Shown here: piece by piece, positions 8,461 through 17,660 of the stretch
How the letters are laid out: each line of letters begins with the position of its first letter
Position numbering within the stretch: position 1 is the first letter of the stretch
Assembly: GCA_947458545.1 (NCBI GenBank)
Contig: CANGYH010000004.1
Span: 62,001 to 126,000, forward strand
Length of the DNA: 64,000 nt
Direction of reading: 5' to 3'
Source of the DNA: Cytophagaceae bacterium
GTDB lineage: Bacteria; Bacteroidota; Bacteroidia; Cytophagales; Flexibacteraceae
Position numbers and translations under genes: made by a program
Notes under the pieces: generated by a model
What the model was told of the DNA's origin: nothing
Database searches by the model: none
Seen by the model: only the letters and a program-made list of their open reading frames with translations

Positions 8461-9348
8461 CTACAACAAATGCTTATGCTTCGTAATCAACAAATCAATG
8501 ATCCCGTCTTTCAGCCCTACGTCGGGGACGAGGATTTTGCGGGCGTGGGCCATGCGCATCACGTGTAGGTAGATCTCCGAGGCGGGGACGATGACGTCGG
8601 CGCGGTCTGGGTTGAGCATGAGGGTGTTGATACGCTCTTGCAGGGATAGCGAGGAGACCTCTTGCTGGATGGAGACTAGCTCAGAGAAGGTCATCGTGCG
8701 GCTCTTTTTGGTTTTGGAGCCGCTTAGCTCGAAGAGCTTGTTGATGTTGCCGCCCGTGCCGACGGCCGTAACGGGCTGGGGCATGGTGTGAACGTGGGCC
8801 TTGAGCCAATCTTCCATCTGCAGCCAGACGGTGGGCTTGTGGATGTTGTTCATGTTGCGCACAGAGCCGATTTTGAAGCTGGCCGAGGCGAGCTTCTCGC
8901 GGTTTTGGTAGAGGGTGATCTCGGTACTGCCTCCGCCTACGTCCACGTGCAGGTAGGGCTTCTCGTCCAGAAACTTGTAGATGGCCTGGTTGATGAGGTC
9001 TGCCTCCTGGTTGCCGTCTATGATGTGGATCTTGAGGCCAGTTTTTTGCTCTACCTGTGTGGCGAGCTCTGCGCCGTTGGCGGCCTCTCGGAGGGCGCTG
9101 GTGCCGCAGATCATGTAGTCGTCCACGTCGTAGAGGTCCATAAAGGCGGCGAAGGCCTCTAGCAGACGGGCAAACTTGCGGGCCGACTCGTCTCCGATGC
9201 GGCCGATGGAGAACACGTCGTTGCCCAGCCGCAGCGGAAAGCGGATGTACTCCATCTTTTTGACCAGCAACTGGCCATGGAACTTGCTGACGGAGTTGAT
9301 CTGAAGCCGGATGGCGTTGGAGCCGATATCTACCGAGGCGAGGCGCAA
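8461..9348 (-). CDS. Short Ppx/GppA-type exopolyphosphatase family protein
   Basis: A member of the ASKHA phosphotransfer superfamily that hydrolyses polyphosphate or pppGpp. Visible signatures are the N-terminal phosphate loop SVDIGSNAIRL, GTSALREAANG, and HVDVGGGSTEI. At 295 residues it contains only the catalytic Ppx core and lacks the C-terminal HD-like domain of long Ppx/GppA proteins, as is usual for Bacteroidota paralogues. The start must be the TTG at 9346-9348, because an in-frame stop lies 15 bases upstream and no ATG is available before the phosphate loop. A TACCTTTG element lies 46 bases upstream (9395-9402). Its exact substrate cannot be told from sequence. Confidence 0.88.
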   Translation of the reverse strand: MRLASVDIGSNAIRLQINSVSKFHGQLLVKKMEYIRFPLRLGNDVFSIGRIGDESARKFARLLEAFAAFMDLYDVDDYMICGTSALREAANGAELATQVEQKTGLKIHIIDGNQEADLINQAIYKFLDEKPYLHVDVGGGSTEITLYQNREKLASASFKIGSVRNMNNIHKPTVWLQMEDWLKAHVHTMPQPVTAVGTGGNINKLFELSGSKTKKSRTMTFSELVSIQQEVSSLSLQERINTLMLNPDRADVIVPASEIYLHVMRMAHARKILVPDVGLKDGIIDLLITKHKHLL

Positions 9349-9456
9349 AGCGAGGCGTGGGGGTTAGCTGGTACGGGCACGTAAGACGACAGCCCAAAGG
9401 TAGCACCAAGGCCAATGCGGCAAAAGGCGGCAGCAGCCCTGCGGTGCCCAAAGGGC

Positions 9457-9488
9457 TTGGGCGCTTTTACGGCGTTTTTGTACCTTTA
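9457..9488 (+). promoter_or_regulatory. Promoter of the 945-residue TPR gene (TTG-N21-TACCTTTA)
   Basis: TTG at 9457-9459 is followed after 21 bases by TACCTTTA at 9481-9488, close to the Bacteroidota consensus TTG-N17-23-TAnnTTTG. The ATG begins 7 bases after the -7 element, so the mRNA should have almost no leader. Confidence 0.55.
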
Positions 9489-9495
9489 GTGCCCT

Positions 9496-12333
9496 ATGGC
9501 CCAACGTTGCTTCAGCCTTGTATTGTGGATGGCCACCCTGGCGTGCGCCTGCCTGCCTGCAAGGGCCCAAGAGCTGCCCTACAAGGATGCCCGCGAAATC
9601 CTCATGCAGGCCGAAAACACAGCCGCCGAGCTAGAAAACCTGCTCAATGCCATCTCTAACGCCAACTCGGGCCCGGCAGAAATACAGCTCTTTATAGAAG
9701 GCAGCTATACCCCCGGCCCCAACCAGATCTTCTACAACAAAGACGTCGTGGTAGAAGACAACATAGACCCTACCCACACCTCGGCCACGGGCGCGCAAGA
9801 CAAAGCCGTAGCCACCTACCTGACAGACTTCGACATTGGCTACGAGAAAAGCCCAGACGCCACCGTTAAGCTAGACAACCGGAAGATGGGGCCCATCCGC
9901 CGCACGGATATGCTCTTTGTAAACGTGCTCTGCGAGGGCAAGTTGGCAGGCAAACCCAAGGGCAGCACGGCCACGTATGTGCCCATCCAGCAGGTGCTTA
10001 CGATGCGGGCAGAGCGCATCAACAACCGCTGGCGCACCTTTATTGCCGCCATACGCTTTGCCCGCCCGGCAGACAGCGCCACGGCCCCACCGGCAGACGT
10101 GGTCGTGATTCAGAAAACGGCCGAGCAACAGGCCAAGGCCGGGGCAGGCAACGCCTCAGAAGATGCCTTTGCCAAGGTAATGCAAGAGGAGGCCCGCCGA
10201 GAGTATGCCGAAAGCCGCCGAGACCGCGAGCGCGCCTACACCGACGCCATGACACGCGGCGAAAAGGCCCTGGCAGACGAGCGCTACGACGAGGCCATAG
10301 ACGCCTACAACCAGGCCATCGCCATCAACAGCTACGACTACCGCGCCCGCGCCCGGGTGCAAGAGGTGGAGCGCGCCCGCGAGCGCCGCCGCCTGCTGGA
10401 GCAAAAACAAACCCAAGAGCTGGAGGCCCTGCTGGCCGAGGCCATCCGCGTGCAAGACTATGCCGTGGGCAAAAGCAGCGCCGAGCGCCTGCTGCGCCGC
10501 AACCCCGGCGACGCTGCCCTGCAAGACCACCTCCGCACCCAAGAGCTGCGCCTTACCGAGCTGGAGCAGCAACGCGCCGCCGCCCGCAAGCTAGACCTGG
10601 AGGCCGCCATTAAGTTTTGGGGTAAAGAGCTGGACAAAGCCAAAAGCGCGGGCGAACCTCCTGCCCGGCAAGCGGACTTGCTGGTGGCCCGCGGCCTGGC
10701 CTACAATGCCAAAAACGATTTTAAACGCGCCCTGGCAGACATCAACAAAGCGCTGGAGGCCAACGCCGTGCACCGGCCCGCCTTGCTGGCCCGGGCGCAG
10801 ACGCACCTCAAGATGAGCGAGCCCTACAAGGCCCTCAACGACTATACCCTGCTCATTACCAACTCGCGCTTCTCGCCCATCTTCTACAAAGAGCGCGCCC
10901 AGATCAAAAGCCTGCTGCGAGACACGGCCGGCGCCATTGCAGACTACGACCAAGCCATCGGGCTAGACGCGGGCCGGCCAGACCTCTACCACGGCCGGGG
11001 CTTGCTGCTGGCTGGCAAACGCAGCCACAAGGCCGCCGTAGCAGACTTTACCAAAGCCCTGGAGCTAGAGCCCGACGCAGCCCGGCACTACTTCCGCCGC
11101 GGGCAGGTGCACCTGGCCACGGGCCAGGTAGCCGAAGCCGGTACAGACTTTGCCCAGGCCCGCGAGAAAAACCCCAGCCCAGACGAGCGCGCTGCCATGG
11201 CCTCTGCAGCCTGGGCCAGCTACGAGCAAGGCCGGGTGCTCATGCAGATGGGCAAGTTTGCCCCAGCCCTGGACAAGTGCCTGGAGGGCCTGACCCTCAA
11301 CCCAGAGCTGGTAGAGGCCGCCCTAGAGGCCGCCCAGGCCCAGCGACGCATGCAGGCCCTGCCTGAAGCCGAAAAAACACTGACCCAAACCCTGGCCGCC
11401 CGCAAAAACTACGTGCCGCTGCTGGTGGCCCGCGCGCACATACGGCTAGACCAAGGCCTGCCAGACGGCGCCCTGCAAGACGCCATGGCCGCCCAACAAC
11501 TAGAGCCCCACAACTACGACGTGGCCGTCTGCCTGGGCGACGTGTACATGGCCCAAGACCGTGCCGCCGATGCCCTGGCGCAATACAAACGCGCCTATGC
11601 CATGAACGACGAGCTGCCCAAGGCATGGCTGCACCAAGGCTGCGCCTATACCCGTGCCGGACAAACAGATAAGGCAGAAGACTGCCTGGAGAAAGCCCTT
11701 AAATACACCCCAGACCCTAAGGCTCAGGCCGAGCCCCTGACGGCCCTGGCCACCAACGCCCTGCGCGCCCTAGACTATGACGCCGCCGCCAAATACGCCG
11801 ACAAAAGCCTGAAAACAGGCAACCCGACTCCACAGGCATACCTGGCCAAAGGCCGCGCCCTGATGGGCAACGGCGAGGCGCAGCAAGGCCTGATAGAAAT
11901 CATGCGCGTGGCAGACAGAGACCCAGACCAGTTCTTCCCCGAGGCGCGCATTTATGCGGCCAAGGCTTACCTGCGCCTGGGCCAGCCACCCAAAGCCCGC
12001 CAAGAGCTTGACCGCCTGCAACCGGCACGCCGGCAGGCACTGGGTGCTGCCTATTGGCTGGCCCTGGCAGACTGCCGCCTGGCCCAAGACAGCCTGGAGG
12101 CTGCCCGACAGCTCTACAGGCAGGTGCTGCAACACCCGGCGCTGGGCCCGCAGGCCCGCTACGGCCTGGCCTGCTGCGCCGCCAAAGCCCGAGACCTAGA
12201 CCAAGCCTTCACCTACCTGCAAGAGAGCCTCAAAGCCCGCCCCTACAGCAAAGACGAGGTACAAGACGACCCCATGCTCAAAAACCTGGCGGCAGACAGA
12301 CGCTTCAAAGCCATCGTCAAAGAGGCTTATTGA
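9496..12333 (+). CDS. Large secreted or periplasmic TPR-repeat protein
   Basis: A 945-residue protein with a Sec signal peptide (about residues 1-25, ending ARAQE). The N-terminal domain (about 30-205) of unknown fold is followed by a highly charged helix (about 210-250) and at least twelve tetratricopeptide-like units from about 250 to 900. TPR signatures recur, for example YDEAIDAYNQAIAINSYDYRAR and SHKAAVADFTKALELEPDAARH. TPR arrays serve as scaffolds for protein complexes, and similar proteins in this phylum sit in the envelope. The 3' end overlaps the convergent carbinolamine dehydratase gene by 7 bases. No enzymatic motif is seen and the binding partner is unknown. Confidence 0.85.
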   Translation: MAQRCFSLVLWMATLACACLPARAQELPYKDAREILMQAENTAAELENLLNAISNANSGPAEIQLFIEGSYTPGPNQIFYNKDVVVEDNIDPTHTSATGAQDKAVATYLTDFDIGYEKSPDATVKLDNRKMGPIRRTDMLFVNVLCEGKLAGKPKGSTATYVPIQQVLTMRAERINNRWRTFIAAIRFARPADSATAPPADVVVIQKTAEQQAKAGAGNASEDAFAKVMQEEARREYAESRRDRERAYTDAMTRGEKALADERYDEAIDAYNQAIAINSYDYRARARVQEVERARERRRLLEQKQTQELEALLAEAIRVQDYAVGKSSAERLLRRNPGDAALQDHLRTQELRLTELEQQRAAARKLDLEAAIKFWGKELDKAKSAGEPPARQADLLVARGLAYNAKNDFKRALADINKALEANAVHRPALLARAQTHLKMSEPYKALNDYTLLITNSRFSPIFYKERAQIKSLLRDTAGAIADYDQAIGLDAGRPDLYHGRGLLLAGKRSHKAAVADFTKALELEPDAARHYFRRGQVHLATGQVAEAGTDFAQAREKNPSPDERAAMASAAWASYEQGRVLMQMGKFAPALDKCLEGLTLNPELVEAALEAAQAQRRMQALPEAEKTLTQTLAARKNYVPLLVARAHIRLDQGLPDGALQDAMAAQQLEPHNYDVAVCLGDVYMAQDRAADALAQYKRAYAMNDELPKAWLHQGCAYTRAGQTDKAEDCLEKALKYTPDPKAQAEPLTALATNALRALDYDAAAKYADKSLKTGNPTPQAYLAKGRALMGNGEAQQGLIEIMRVADRDPDQFFPEARIYAAKAYLRLGQPPKARQELDRLQPARRQALGAAYWLALADCRLAQDSLEAARQLYRQVLQHPALGPQARYGLACCAAKARDLDQAFTYLQESLKARPYSKDEVQDDPMLKNLAADRRFKAIVKEAY

Positions 12334-12632
12334 GGTGCCTGCCGGGTAGAGACGTCGTCAATGGCATGGGCCCAGGCGATGTCTAGCTCGGTTACGCCGC
12401 CGGCCGTGTGGGTATGGATGGCTAGCTCAACCCGGTTGTAAATGTTGACGATGTGGGCATGATGGTCTAACCGCTCAGAGACGATGCCCACGCGGACGAT
12501 TAGCGCCATGGCAGCGGCAAAGTCTGGCAGTAGGTAGGTTTTGTGCAGGGTGCCATTGCTGTGATGCCAGCCCGGCAAAGCCTGCAAGGCCTGGGCAATG
12601 GCAGTGTCGGCAAGTAAGGTAGTGTTAGCCAT
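12327..12632 (-). CDS. Pterin-4a-carbinolamine dehydratase (PCD/DCoH)
   Basis: It dehydrates 4a-hydroxytetrahydropterin during recycling of the cofactor of aromatic amino acid hydroxylases. The 101-residue product has the family signature: HHAHIVNIYNRVELAIHTH followed by AGGVTELDIAWAHAID, containing the catalytic histidine pair and the T-x-D segment. The ATG at 12632 is preferred over an upstream TTG (12659) because it gives the usual ~100-residue length. No phenylalanine hydroxylase is in the window. The gene converges on the TPR gene with a 7-base overlap. Confidence 0.93.
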   Translation of the reverse strand: MANTTLLADTAIAQALQALPGWHHSNGTLHKTYLLPDFAAAMALIVRVGIVSERLDHHAHIVNIYNRVELAIHTHTAGGVTELDIAWAHAIDDVSTRQAPQ

Positions 12633-12773
12633 AAAAAACAAGGGGCAAGCCGCTGGCAAGGCAGCACAAGCCTTGGCAAGCTACATGCCAAATTGATGAG
12701 AAATCCTATGTCAAAGAATTTTTTAATGGTGTTTTTCCAACCCGGCAGGCCATGCCGGGGTCTTTGGGCTTGT

Positions 12774-13781
12774 ATGGCAAACAGGAAGGTACACAGTCTT
12801 TGGGCGATGGCGGCCCTGGTAGCAGCGTTGGGATGCCAGCGCCTGCACGACCAGCCGACGCCAGACCCACTGGCTGCACCCAACCTGGGCGATCTGACTG
12901 TGGGCGTCTCCGACTCCGGAATCGGATACGTACCTCTGCCTGGGTCTGCAGACCTGGCAGGGGGTGCTGTCTCAATGCGGTTCTCGAGGCCGCGTTGGGG
13001 CAGCATCACGGTCGACTCTGCCAGCCGGGTCCGCTACGAGGCCGGGCCCTTCTTTGCGGGCCGAGACACAGCCGAGTACGAAATGCGCCGCGGGGGCTCC
13101 ACCTCTCGCGGGCGCGTCATCGTCCAGATGAAGCCCTCTCACTGCCTGCCCGTTGCCTACAACGACACCGTCACCCTCATTACAGGCCAGCCCACCTACA
13201 CCATAGCGGCCACCCGCAGAGACCATCTCTGTGGCAACGTACGCCTAGAGGCCGACGCCCAGAGCGCCGCCGGTGCCAGTGTGCAGGTCTATCAACAAAC
13301 GCTGCTGTACAGCCCTCGCCCGGGCTTTTTGGGCAAAGACTCCATCGGCTACCGGTTGGTCAATGCGGCCGGTGTGGTGCGCCGCGCCAAGGTTTACCTA
13401 GAGGTGGCACCACAGCCGCCCTGTACCACGCAGCTGCAGGCCGTCGACGACACGGTGCAGTTCCGCTTTGGCAACCGGCAAAATCCTTGGTCTCCCTTTT
13501 ACATCCCGGCCCAGTTTATAGCCAACGACATTGCCTGCCCAGATAGCCTGGACGCTGCCTCGTTTTGGATCTTTCCGCCAAACCAGCGCGGCGTAGCGCT
13601 AGACGTACGCCTAGACCCTGGCGTCGGGAGCCTGCCTCCTTCCGTGCGAGAGTTCCGCCTCGGTGTTTACGAAGACACGCTGCGCTCCGTGCGCCTACGC
13701 TACCGCATCCGCACCAAAAGCCATGACCCGCGCCGACGTCAAACAAGCTTTGGCTACATCGTAGTCAAAAACCTCCCCTAG
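12774..13781 (+). CDS. Predicted lipoprotein with Ig-like modules
   Basis: From the ATG at 12774 the 335-residue product begins MANRKVHSLW and runs through a hydrophobic stretch into a lipobox (LVAALGC), so it should be a lipoprotein. Upstream in-frame ATGs (12693, 12708, 12726) would bury the signal sequence. The rest is beta-rich with at least two Ig/cadherin-like modules, each introduced by an acidic NDT or DDT turn (AYNDTVTLITG, AVDDTVQFRFG), like tandem modules of bacterial surface proteins. No T9SS sorting domain is present. It is followed after 63 bases by a PKD/T9SS protein and may be expressed with it. The function is unknown. Confidence 0.65.
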   Translation: MANRKVHSLWAMAALVAALGCQRLHDQPTPDPLAAPNLGDLTVGVSDSGIGYVPLPGSADLAGGAVSMRFSRPRWGSITVDSASRVRYEAGPFFAGRDTAEYEMRRGGSTSRGRVIVQMKPSHCLPVAYNDTVTLITGQPTYTIAATRRDHLCGNVRLEADAQSAAGASVQVYQQTLLYSPRPGFLGKDSIGYRLVNAAGVVRRAKVYLEVAPQPPCTTQLQAVDDTVQFRFGNRQNPWSPFYIPAQFIANDIACPDSLDAASFWIFPPNQRGVALDVRLDPGVGSLPPSVREFRLGVYEDTLRSVRLRYRIRTKSHDPRRRQTSFGYIVVKNLP

Positions 13782-13844
13782 TGCTCTGTTCGCCATACCT
13801 GTTTTGTCTAAATCTTCCCCTTCAACACCTTCAACAACATTGTT

Positions 13845-15419
13845 ATGAAGATTCCTAAACTTTTACTCGCGCTCTGCATAGGGTTCTTGGCAGCCACGTC
13901 TGCCATGGCCCAGGTGCCCAATGGCACGGTAGCAGGTATCCTGATGCAAGGTCTCAACCGCTGGCCTTACAAAGACGCCACCGTTATCCGCATCCAGCGC
14001 GACAACGGTGTTATCGACACCAGCCGCACGTCGGGCCTTTTCAGAGACACCGTCGTGTCGGACAGTATGGGTATGTTCCGCATCCTGGTTCCGCTGCGCG
14101 CCAACGGTATGACTACGCAGTACATGATCCAGGGCCGAGACTGCAACGGCCGCCTGGCCAACCCTATGCTGTTCAACGTCTCGCAGACGGTGGCCGGCCG
14201 CCCCACGTACAACCTGTGCCCCAACACGCCGCCGCCCTGCAACCTCAACGCGAGCTTCTCGGCACAGCCCGGAGCAGCGGGTAATCCGCTCGCCATGGCT
14301 TTCAGGCTGCTGAGCATGCCCCTGCCTACCGTCCCTTACCGCAGCGTCTGGACATTCGGCGACGGCGCCTCAGACTCAACCTCTATGTTACAAAACGGTG
14401 TCGAGCATACCTACAATGCACCGGGCATGTACCGTGTCTGCCACACGCTTTCTGTACTAGGCACCACCTGCAGCCGCCAGGTGTGTATGTCTATCCGCGT
14501 TGGGCAACCCGTGTATGTGGGGGGCCAGATCCTGGCCAACAACGTCTGCGTCACAGACTCTACCATCATCGAGTTTTTCGGCATCAATGCAGGCCACTAC
14601 CGTGCCATCATCAACCGCGACACCGTCGGTAACTGCTACTACTGGGGCGAGGTGCCTCCTGGCCAATATCTGGTACGCGCCACGCCGCTGGCCCCCACCC
14701 TCACGGGCCTGGGCTACGTGCCCACCTACTACCCAAGTTCCATTTTTTGGGATTCGCTCAACGTCGTCAACCTCACCACCAGCAACACAAACCTCGATAT
14801 CCGCCTCCGCGTGCTAGACAGCACCTATCCCCAAGGCCCACGCCGCGTGCGCGTAACCTTTGCCGGCGAGGGTACGATGGTGCAAAGCCTGCTGCCAGGC
14901 GGTGGTATGCGTCCGTTTGCCATGCGCAACGCGCGGGTTTACCTGCGGTCACGCTCGGGCCGGGTGCTGGGCTGGGCCCATGCCCCAACGGGCAACACCG
15001 TCGAGTTTGGCAACCTGCCTGAGGGCGAGTACCGCATCAGCTCAGACCTGCCTTACCTCATGACCCAAGACCAGATGGCCGACCTGCGCACCAGCTCCAC
15101 GGCCGATGTGAACTACACGGCCACCGCTGCGGGCGTGGTGGCCTCTGTAACGGCCGTGCGCGGCAAGCTGGGCCAGGCCCTGCAGGCCTACCCCAACCCG
15201 GCCACAAGCACGGTGCAGCTCACCCTGCCCGGCGCTAAGGGCGCGGCCACCGTTCGCGTGCTGGCCGCCGATGGGCGCATCGTCCGCACAATAGAAACGG
15301 CGCTCGTCGAAAATGGCCTTGCCCTCTCTTTAGAAGGCTTGGACACTGGCCTTTACATGGTTACCTTGAGCCAAGCCGACGGTGCCAATGCCGCCGTCCG
15401 ACTACAACTGACGCGCTAG
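13845..15419 (+). CDS. Secreted protein with PKD domain and T9SS type A sorting domain
   Basis: A 524-residue exported protein: signal peptide (about 1-22, ending AMAQ), a region of unknown fold, a PKD domain at about 145-225 (VWTFGDGASDS...HTYNAPGMYRVCHTL), further carboxypeptidase-regulatory-like beta repeats (including NLPEGEYRI), and a C-terminal sorting domain of about 80 residues (LQAYPNPATSTVQL...GLDTGLYMVTL). The sorting domain directs export across the outer membrane through the type IX system and usually attachment to surface lipopolysaccharide. PKD domains commonly mediate adhesion or polysaccharide contact. No catalytic motif was seen. Confidence 0.88.
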   Translation: MKIPKLLLALCIGFLAATSAMAQVPNGTVAGILMQGLNRWPYKDATVIRIQRDNGVIDTSRTSGLFRDTVVSDSMGMFRILVPLRANGMTTQYMIQGRDCNGRLANPMLFNVSQTVAGRPTYNLCPNTPPPCNLNASFSAQPGAAGNPLAMAFRLLSMPLPTVPYRSVWTFGDGASDSTSMLQNGVEHTYNAPGMYRVCHTLSVLGTTCSRQVCMSIRVGQPVYVGGQILANNVCVTDSTIIEFFGINAGHYRAIINRDTVGNCYYWGEVPPGQYLVRATPLAPTLTGLGYVPTYYPSSIFWDSLNVVNLTTSNTNLDIRLRVLDSTYPQGPRRVRVTFAGEGTMVQSLLPGGGMRPFAMRNARVYLRSRSGRVLGWAHAPTGNTVEFGNLPEGEYRISSDLPYLMTQDQMADLRTSSTADVNYTATAAGVVASVTAVRGKLGQALQAYPNPATSTVQLTLPGAKGAATVRVLAADGRIVRTIETALVENGLALSLEGLDTGLYMVTLSQADGANAAVRLQLTR

Positions 15420-15473
15420 GCCGCTAACGTCGGCCTGGCCTTCCAAACCCTAAACCCACCCCTGGCGCAAACC

Positions 15474-16028
15474 ATGAGGCCCAAGGCCAGCGGCACCTAC
15501 ACCGACCAAGACCTTGTAGAGGGCTGCAAGGCGGGGAAACCCGCCTTGCAACGCGCCCTCTATGAGCGTTTTGCCGGGAAGATGCTGGCCGTAGCCCAAC
15601 GGTATTGCCAAGACAGAATGGAGGCCGAAGACGTGCTTCACATGGCCTTCATGAAAGTCTTTACCCGCATGGAGAGCTACCGCGGCGGCGTGCTCGAAGG
15701 CTGGATCCGCACCATCTGTGTCCGCGAGGCCATTAACCACTACCACAACAAGAAACGTAAGCCCTTAACCTACGGCGCAGAAGAAAGCTACCAAGGCGAA
15801 GAAGTACCCGCCGAAGCCCTCTCCACCCTATCGCTGCAAGACCTGCAACGCCTGGTGGCCAGCCTGCCAGAAGGAGCCCGGATCATCTTCAACCTATATG
15901 CCGTCGAGGGATTTGACCATGCTGAAATCGCCGATATGCTCGGCGTGAGCGTAGGTACCACCAAAAGCCAACTGAGCCGCGCCCGCAAGCTGCTCCAAGA
16001 AAAACTCGTAGCCACAGAAAGGCCATGA
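15474..16028 (+). CDS. RNA polymerase ECF sigma-70 factor
   Basis: A 184-residue extracytoplasmic-function sigma factor. Region 2 lies at about 25-95 (YCQDRMEAEDVLHMAFMKVF, then GWIRTICVREAINHY) and region 4 at about 120-175 (LPEGARIIFNLYAVEGFDHAEIADMLGVSVGTTKSQLSRARKLL in outline), including the helix-turn-helix. It overlaps the next gene by four bases (ATGA), implying translational coupling. In Bacteroidota such a pair is often a sigma factor with its membrane-bound regulator. The gene lies 54 bases after the PKD/T9SS gene. Confidence 0.93.
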   Translation: MRPKASGTYTDQDLVEGCKAGKPALQRALYERFAGKMLAVAQRYCQDRMEAEDVLHMAFMKVFTRMESYRGGVLEGWIRTICVREAINHYHNKKRKPLTYGAEESYQGEEVPAEALSTLSLQDLQRLVASLPEGARIIFNLYAVEGFDHAEIADMLGVSVGTTKSQLSRARKLLQEKLVATERP

Positions 16029-17515
16029 CCGCCAACGACACACCCCAACCCGGAGCTGAAGGCAACTTCAGGCCCGGCATCTTGCGCCAGGCGTTTGATG
16101 CCGAGTACCTCCCCCCGCCCCCCGGCGGCTGGCAGGCGCTCCAAGAGGCACTGCCCAAGCCCAAGCGCCGCTGGCCCTTCTGGTGGGCCGGAGCGATGGT
16201 AGCTCTGTTGGGCACCGTGCTGGGCATCTTTAGCCTGCGCGATGCTATGCCCAAGCGCACCTCCATAGCCACAGAAACATCGGCAGCAGAGAGCGCCTAC
16301 AACAGCAACACCGCCCCTACACGCAGCCCAGCCTCCGTTGCGCCTGGCCAGCCTCTGCCGGCGGCCCAAACCACTGCTGCCCACAACGCACCCGGGTCGC
16401 TACCTGCCCAAGGCGCACAGCCCAACGCGACTCAAGACGCTGTCATCGCCGAGGCCCAACCCACCACTGTTGCCAAGCCTGCCGCCAGGCGCCCCCGCAG
16501 GCTGCAAGCAGCCACCCTGGCCTTGGCCCCAACGCCTGAGGCTGCAAGCTTAGCTAGCGCCAACGCTGAGGCCACCACCACCGGTGGCTCAAGCCCTGCA
16601 AGCCTCCCAGAGGCTTCTTCCTCAACAGCGCCCCACCTCCCATCAACGGTAGAGGCCGACGCTGCCACCCAGTTGGTACAGGTAGGGTCTGCTTCTGGCA
16701 GCGCTGGCAAGGCCATCGGCCAGAGCATCCCTGCCGCCTCCGAAGCAGCAACCTCTGGCGCGCAAGCCTACACCTCGGCCGCATCAGACCTGGCAGAGCT
16801 GGCCACACGCCTGCCTTACCTATCTGCAAGCCCTCTGCCCGCGCCGGGCGCCGTAGCCACCGTACCTACTACGGTTACTCCCACGGTGGCCCACGCGCCG
16901 CGTACCTATACACTTGAGGCGGGCCTGCACGCCTTGATACGCCAGCGCGACATGGCCCTGGCCCAGCGCACAGACCTGACAGCCCTTGCGTGGGATCCTG
17001 CCCAGCCACAGCCCAGCCTTGGCTTGCAGGCTTTTGCCAACGCAGGCTACCTGCTGCGGCCTGGTCTGCAACTCGGTGCAGGGCTAGGCCTGGGCGGCTG
17101 GCAAGATGTGCTCCGCCTGCAAATGGCCCACACCGCAGACCAGCCCGTGGTAGAGCAACATGTCGATGGCTCTATCGGCACCCACTTGGTACACCAGCCT
17201 GCCCAGGGCCATACCCTCCGTTGGACAACCCTGCAAGCCCACGGCGAGCTGTGGGGGCGCCTAAGCCTGGCTGGCTCTCCACTGAGCCTGCAAGCCGGCG
17301 GCGGCCTAACCCTGCTGCAACCCCTGGGCCGCGCCGACGGCACGCCGCAACAGACATTGGCCTTGCCCCATCTGCTGCTAGCCCTGCGCTACCAGCGCGG
17401 CCCCCTCTTTTACGAGGCAGGCATGCGCCGTATGCCCCGCCAGAGCCTAGCCGTGCCGGGCCTTGTGCAGGTGCAGTACCAGCTCTTCCACGTAGGGGTA
17501 GGCTTCAGTTGGTAA
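16025..17515 (+). CDS. Membrane-anchored putative anti-sigma/outer-membrane-like fusion protein
   Basis: A 496-residue protein translationally coupled to the ECF sigma gene. It has a ~48-residue cytoplasmic N-terminus, one transmembrane helix (about 50-70), a long low-complexity linker rich in Ala, Pro, Ser and Thr (about 75-290), and a C-terminal part (about 300-496) with alternating aromatic/hydrophobic strands ending in FHVGVGFSW, a typical last beta-strand of an outer-membrane barrel. Such an inner-membrane anchor plus barrel-like end could span the periplasm. By position it is probably the regulator of the sigma factor. No known anti-sigma motif is recognised, so this role is inferred. 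Confidence 0.6.
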   Translation: MTANDTPQPGAEGNFRPGILRQAFDAEYLPPPPGGWQALQEALPKPKRRWPFWWAGAMVALLGTVLGIFSLRDAMPKRTSIATETSAAESAYNSNTAPTRSPASVAPGQPLPAAQTTAAHNAPGSLPAQGAQPNATQDAVIAEAQPTTVAKPAARRPRRLQAATLALAPTPEAASLASANAEATTTGGSSPASLPEASSSTAPHLPSTVEADAATQLVQVGSASGSAGKAIGQSIPAASEAATSGAQAYTSAASDLAELATRLPYLSASPLPAPGAVATVPTTVTPTVAHAPRTYTLEAGLHALIRQRDMALAQRTDLTALAWDPAQPQPSLGLQAFANAGYLLRPGLQLGAGLGLGGWQDVLRLQMAHTADQPVVEQHVDGSIGTHLVHQPAQGHTLRWTTLQAHGELWGRLSLAGSPLSLQAGGGLTLLQPLGRADGTPQQTLALPHLLLALRYQRGPLFYEAGMRRMPRQSLAVPGLVQVQYQLFHVGVGFSW

Positions 17516-17625
17516 AAACGCGTGCCTATGCCATCAGACAATACCTAATCGCACACACTGAAAAGGTAGTTTTTTATAAACCTGTTGCCAGGCGGGTACA
17601 ATGCCCGGCAACGCCAATTTAAGAC

Positions 17626-17657
17626 AAAGCGCCTGGCTGTGCCGGGCGCTTTTTTTG
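17626..17657 (+). terminator. Rho-independent terminator after the sigma/anti-sigma pair
   Basis: Stem AGCGCCTGGC/GCCGGGCGCT (17628-17637 and 17641-17650, one G-T pair) with a 3-base loop, followed by a run of eight T. A second imperfect hairpin lies just upstream (about 17584-17612). The site may also serve the convergent gene ending at 17661. Confidence 0.75.
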
Positions 17658-17660
17658 CGC

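Noticed and set aside
12741-12759. CCCGGCA/TGCCGGG hairpin upstream of the lipoprotein gene as a terminator
   Set aside because: It is short, lacks a T tract, and lies in the leader of the gene on that strand.
16025-17515. Classical anti-sigma factor of FecR type
   Set aside because: No FecR-like periplasmic domain or TonB-dependent receptor gene follows; only position and coupling support an anti-sigma role.
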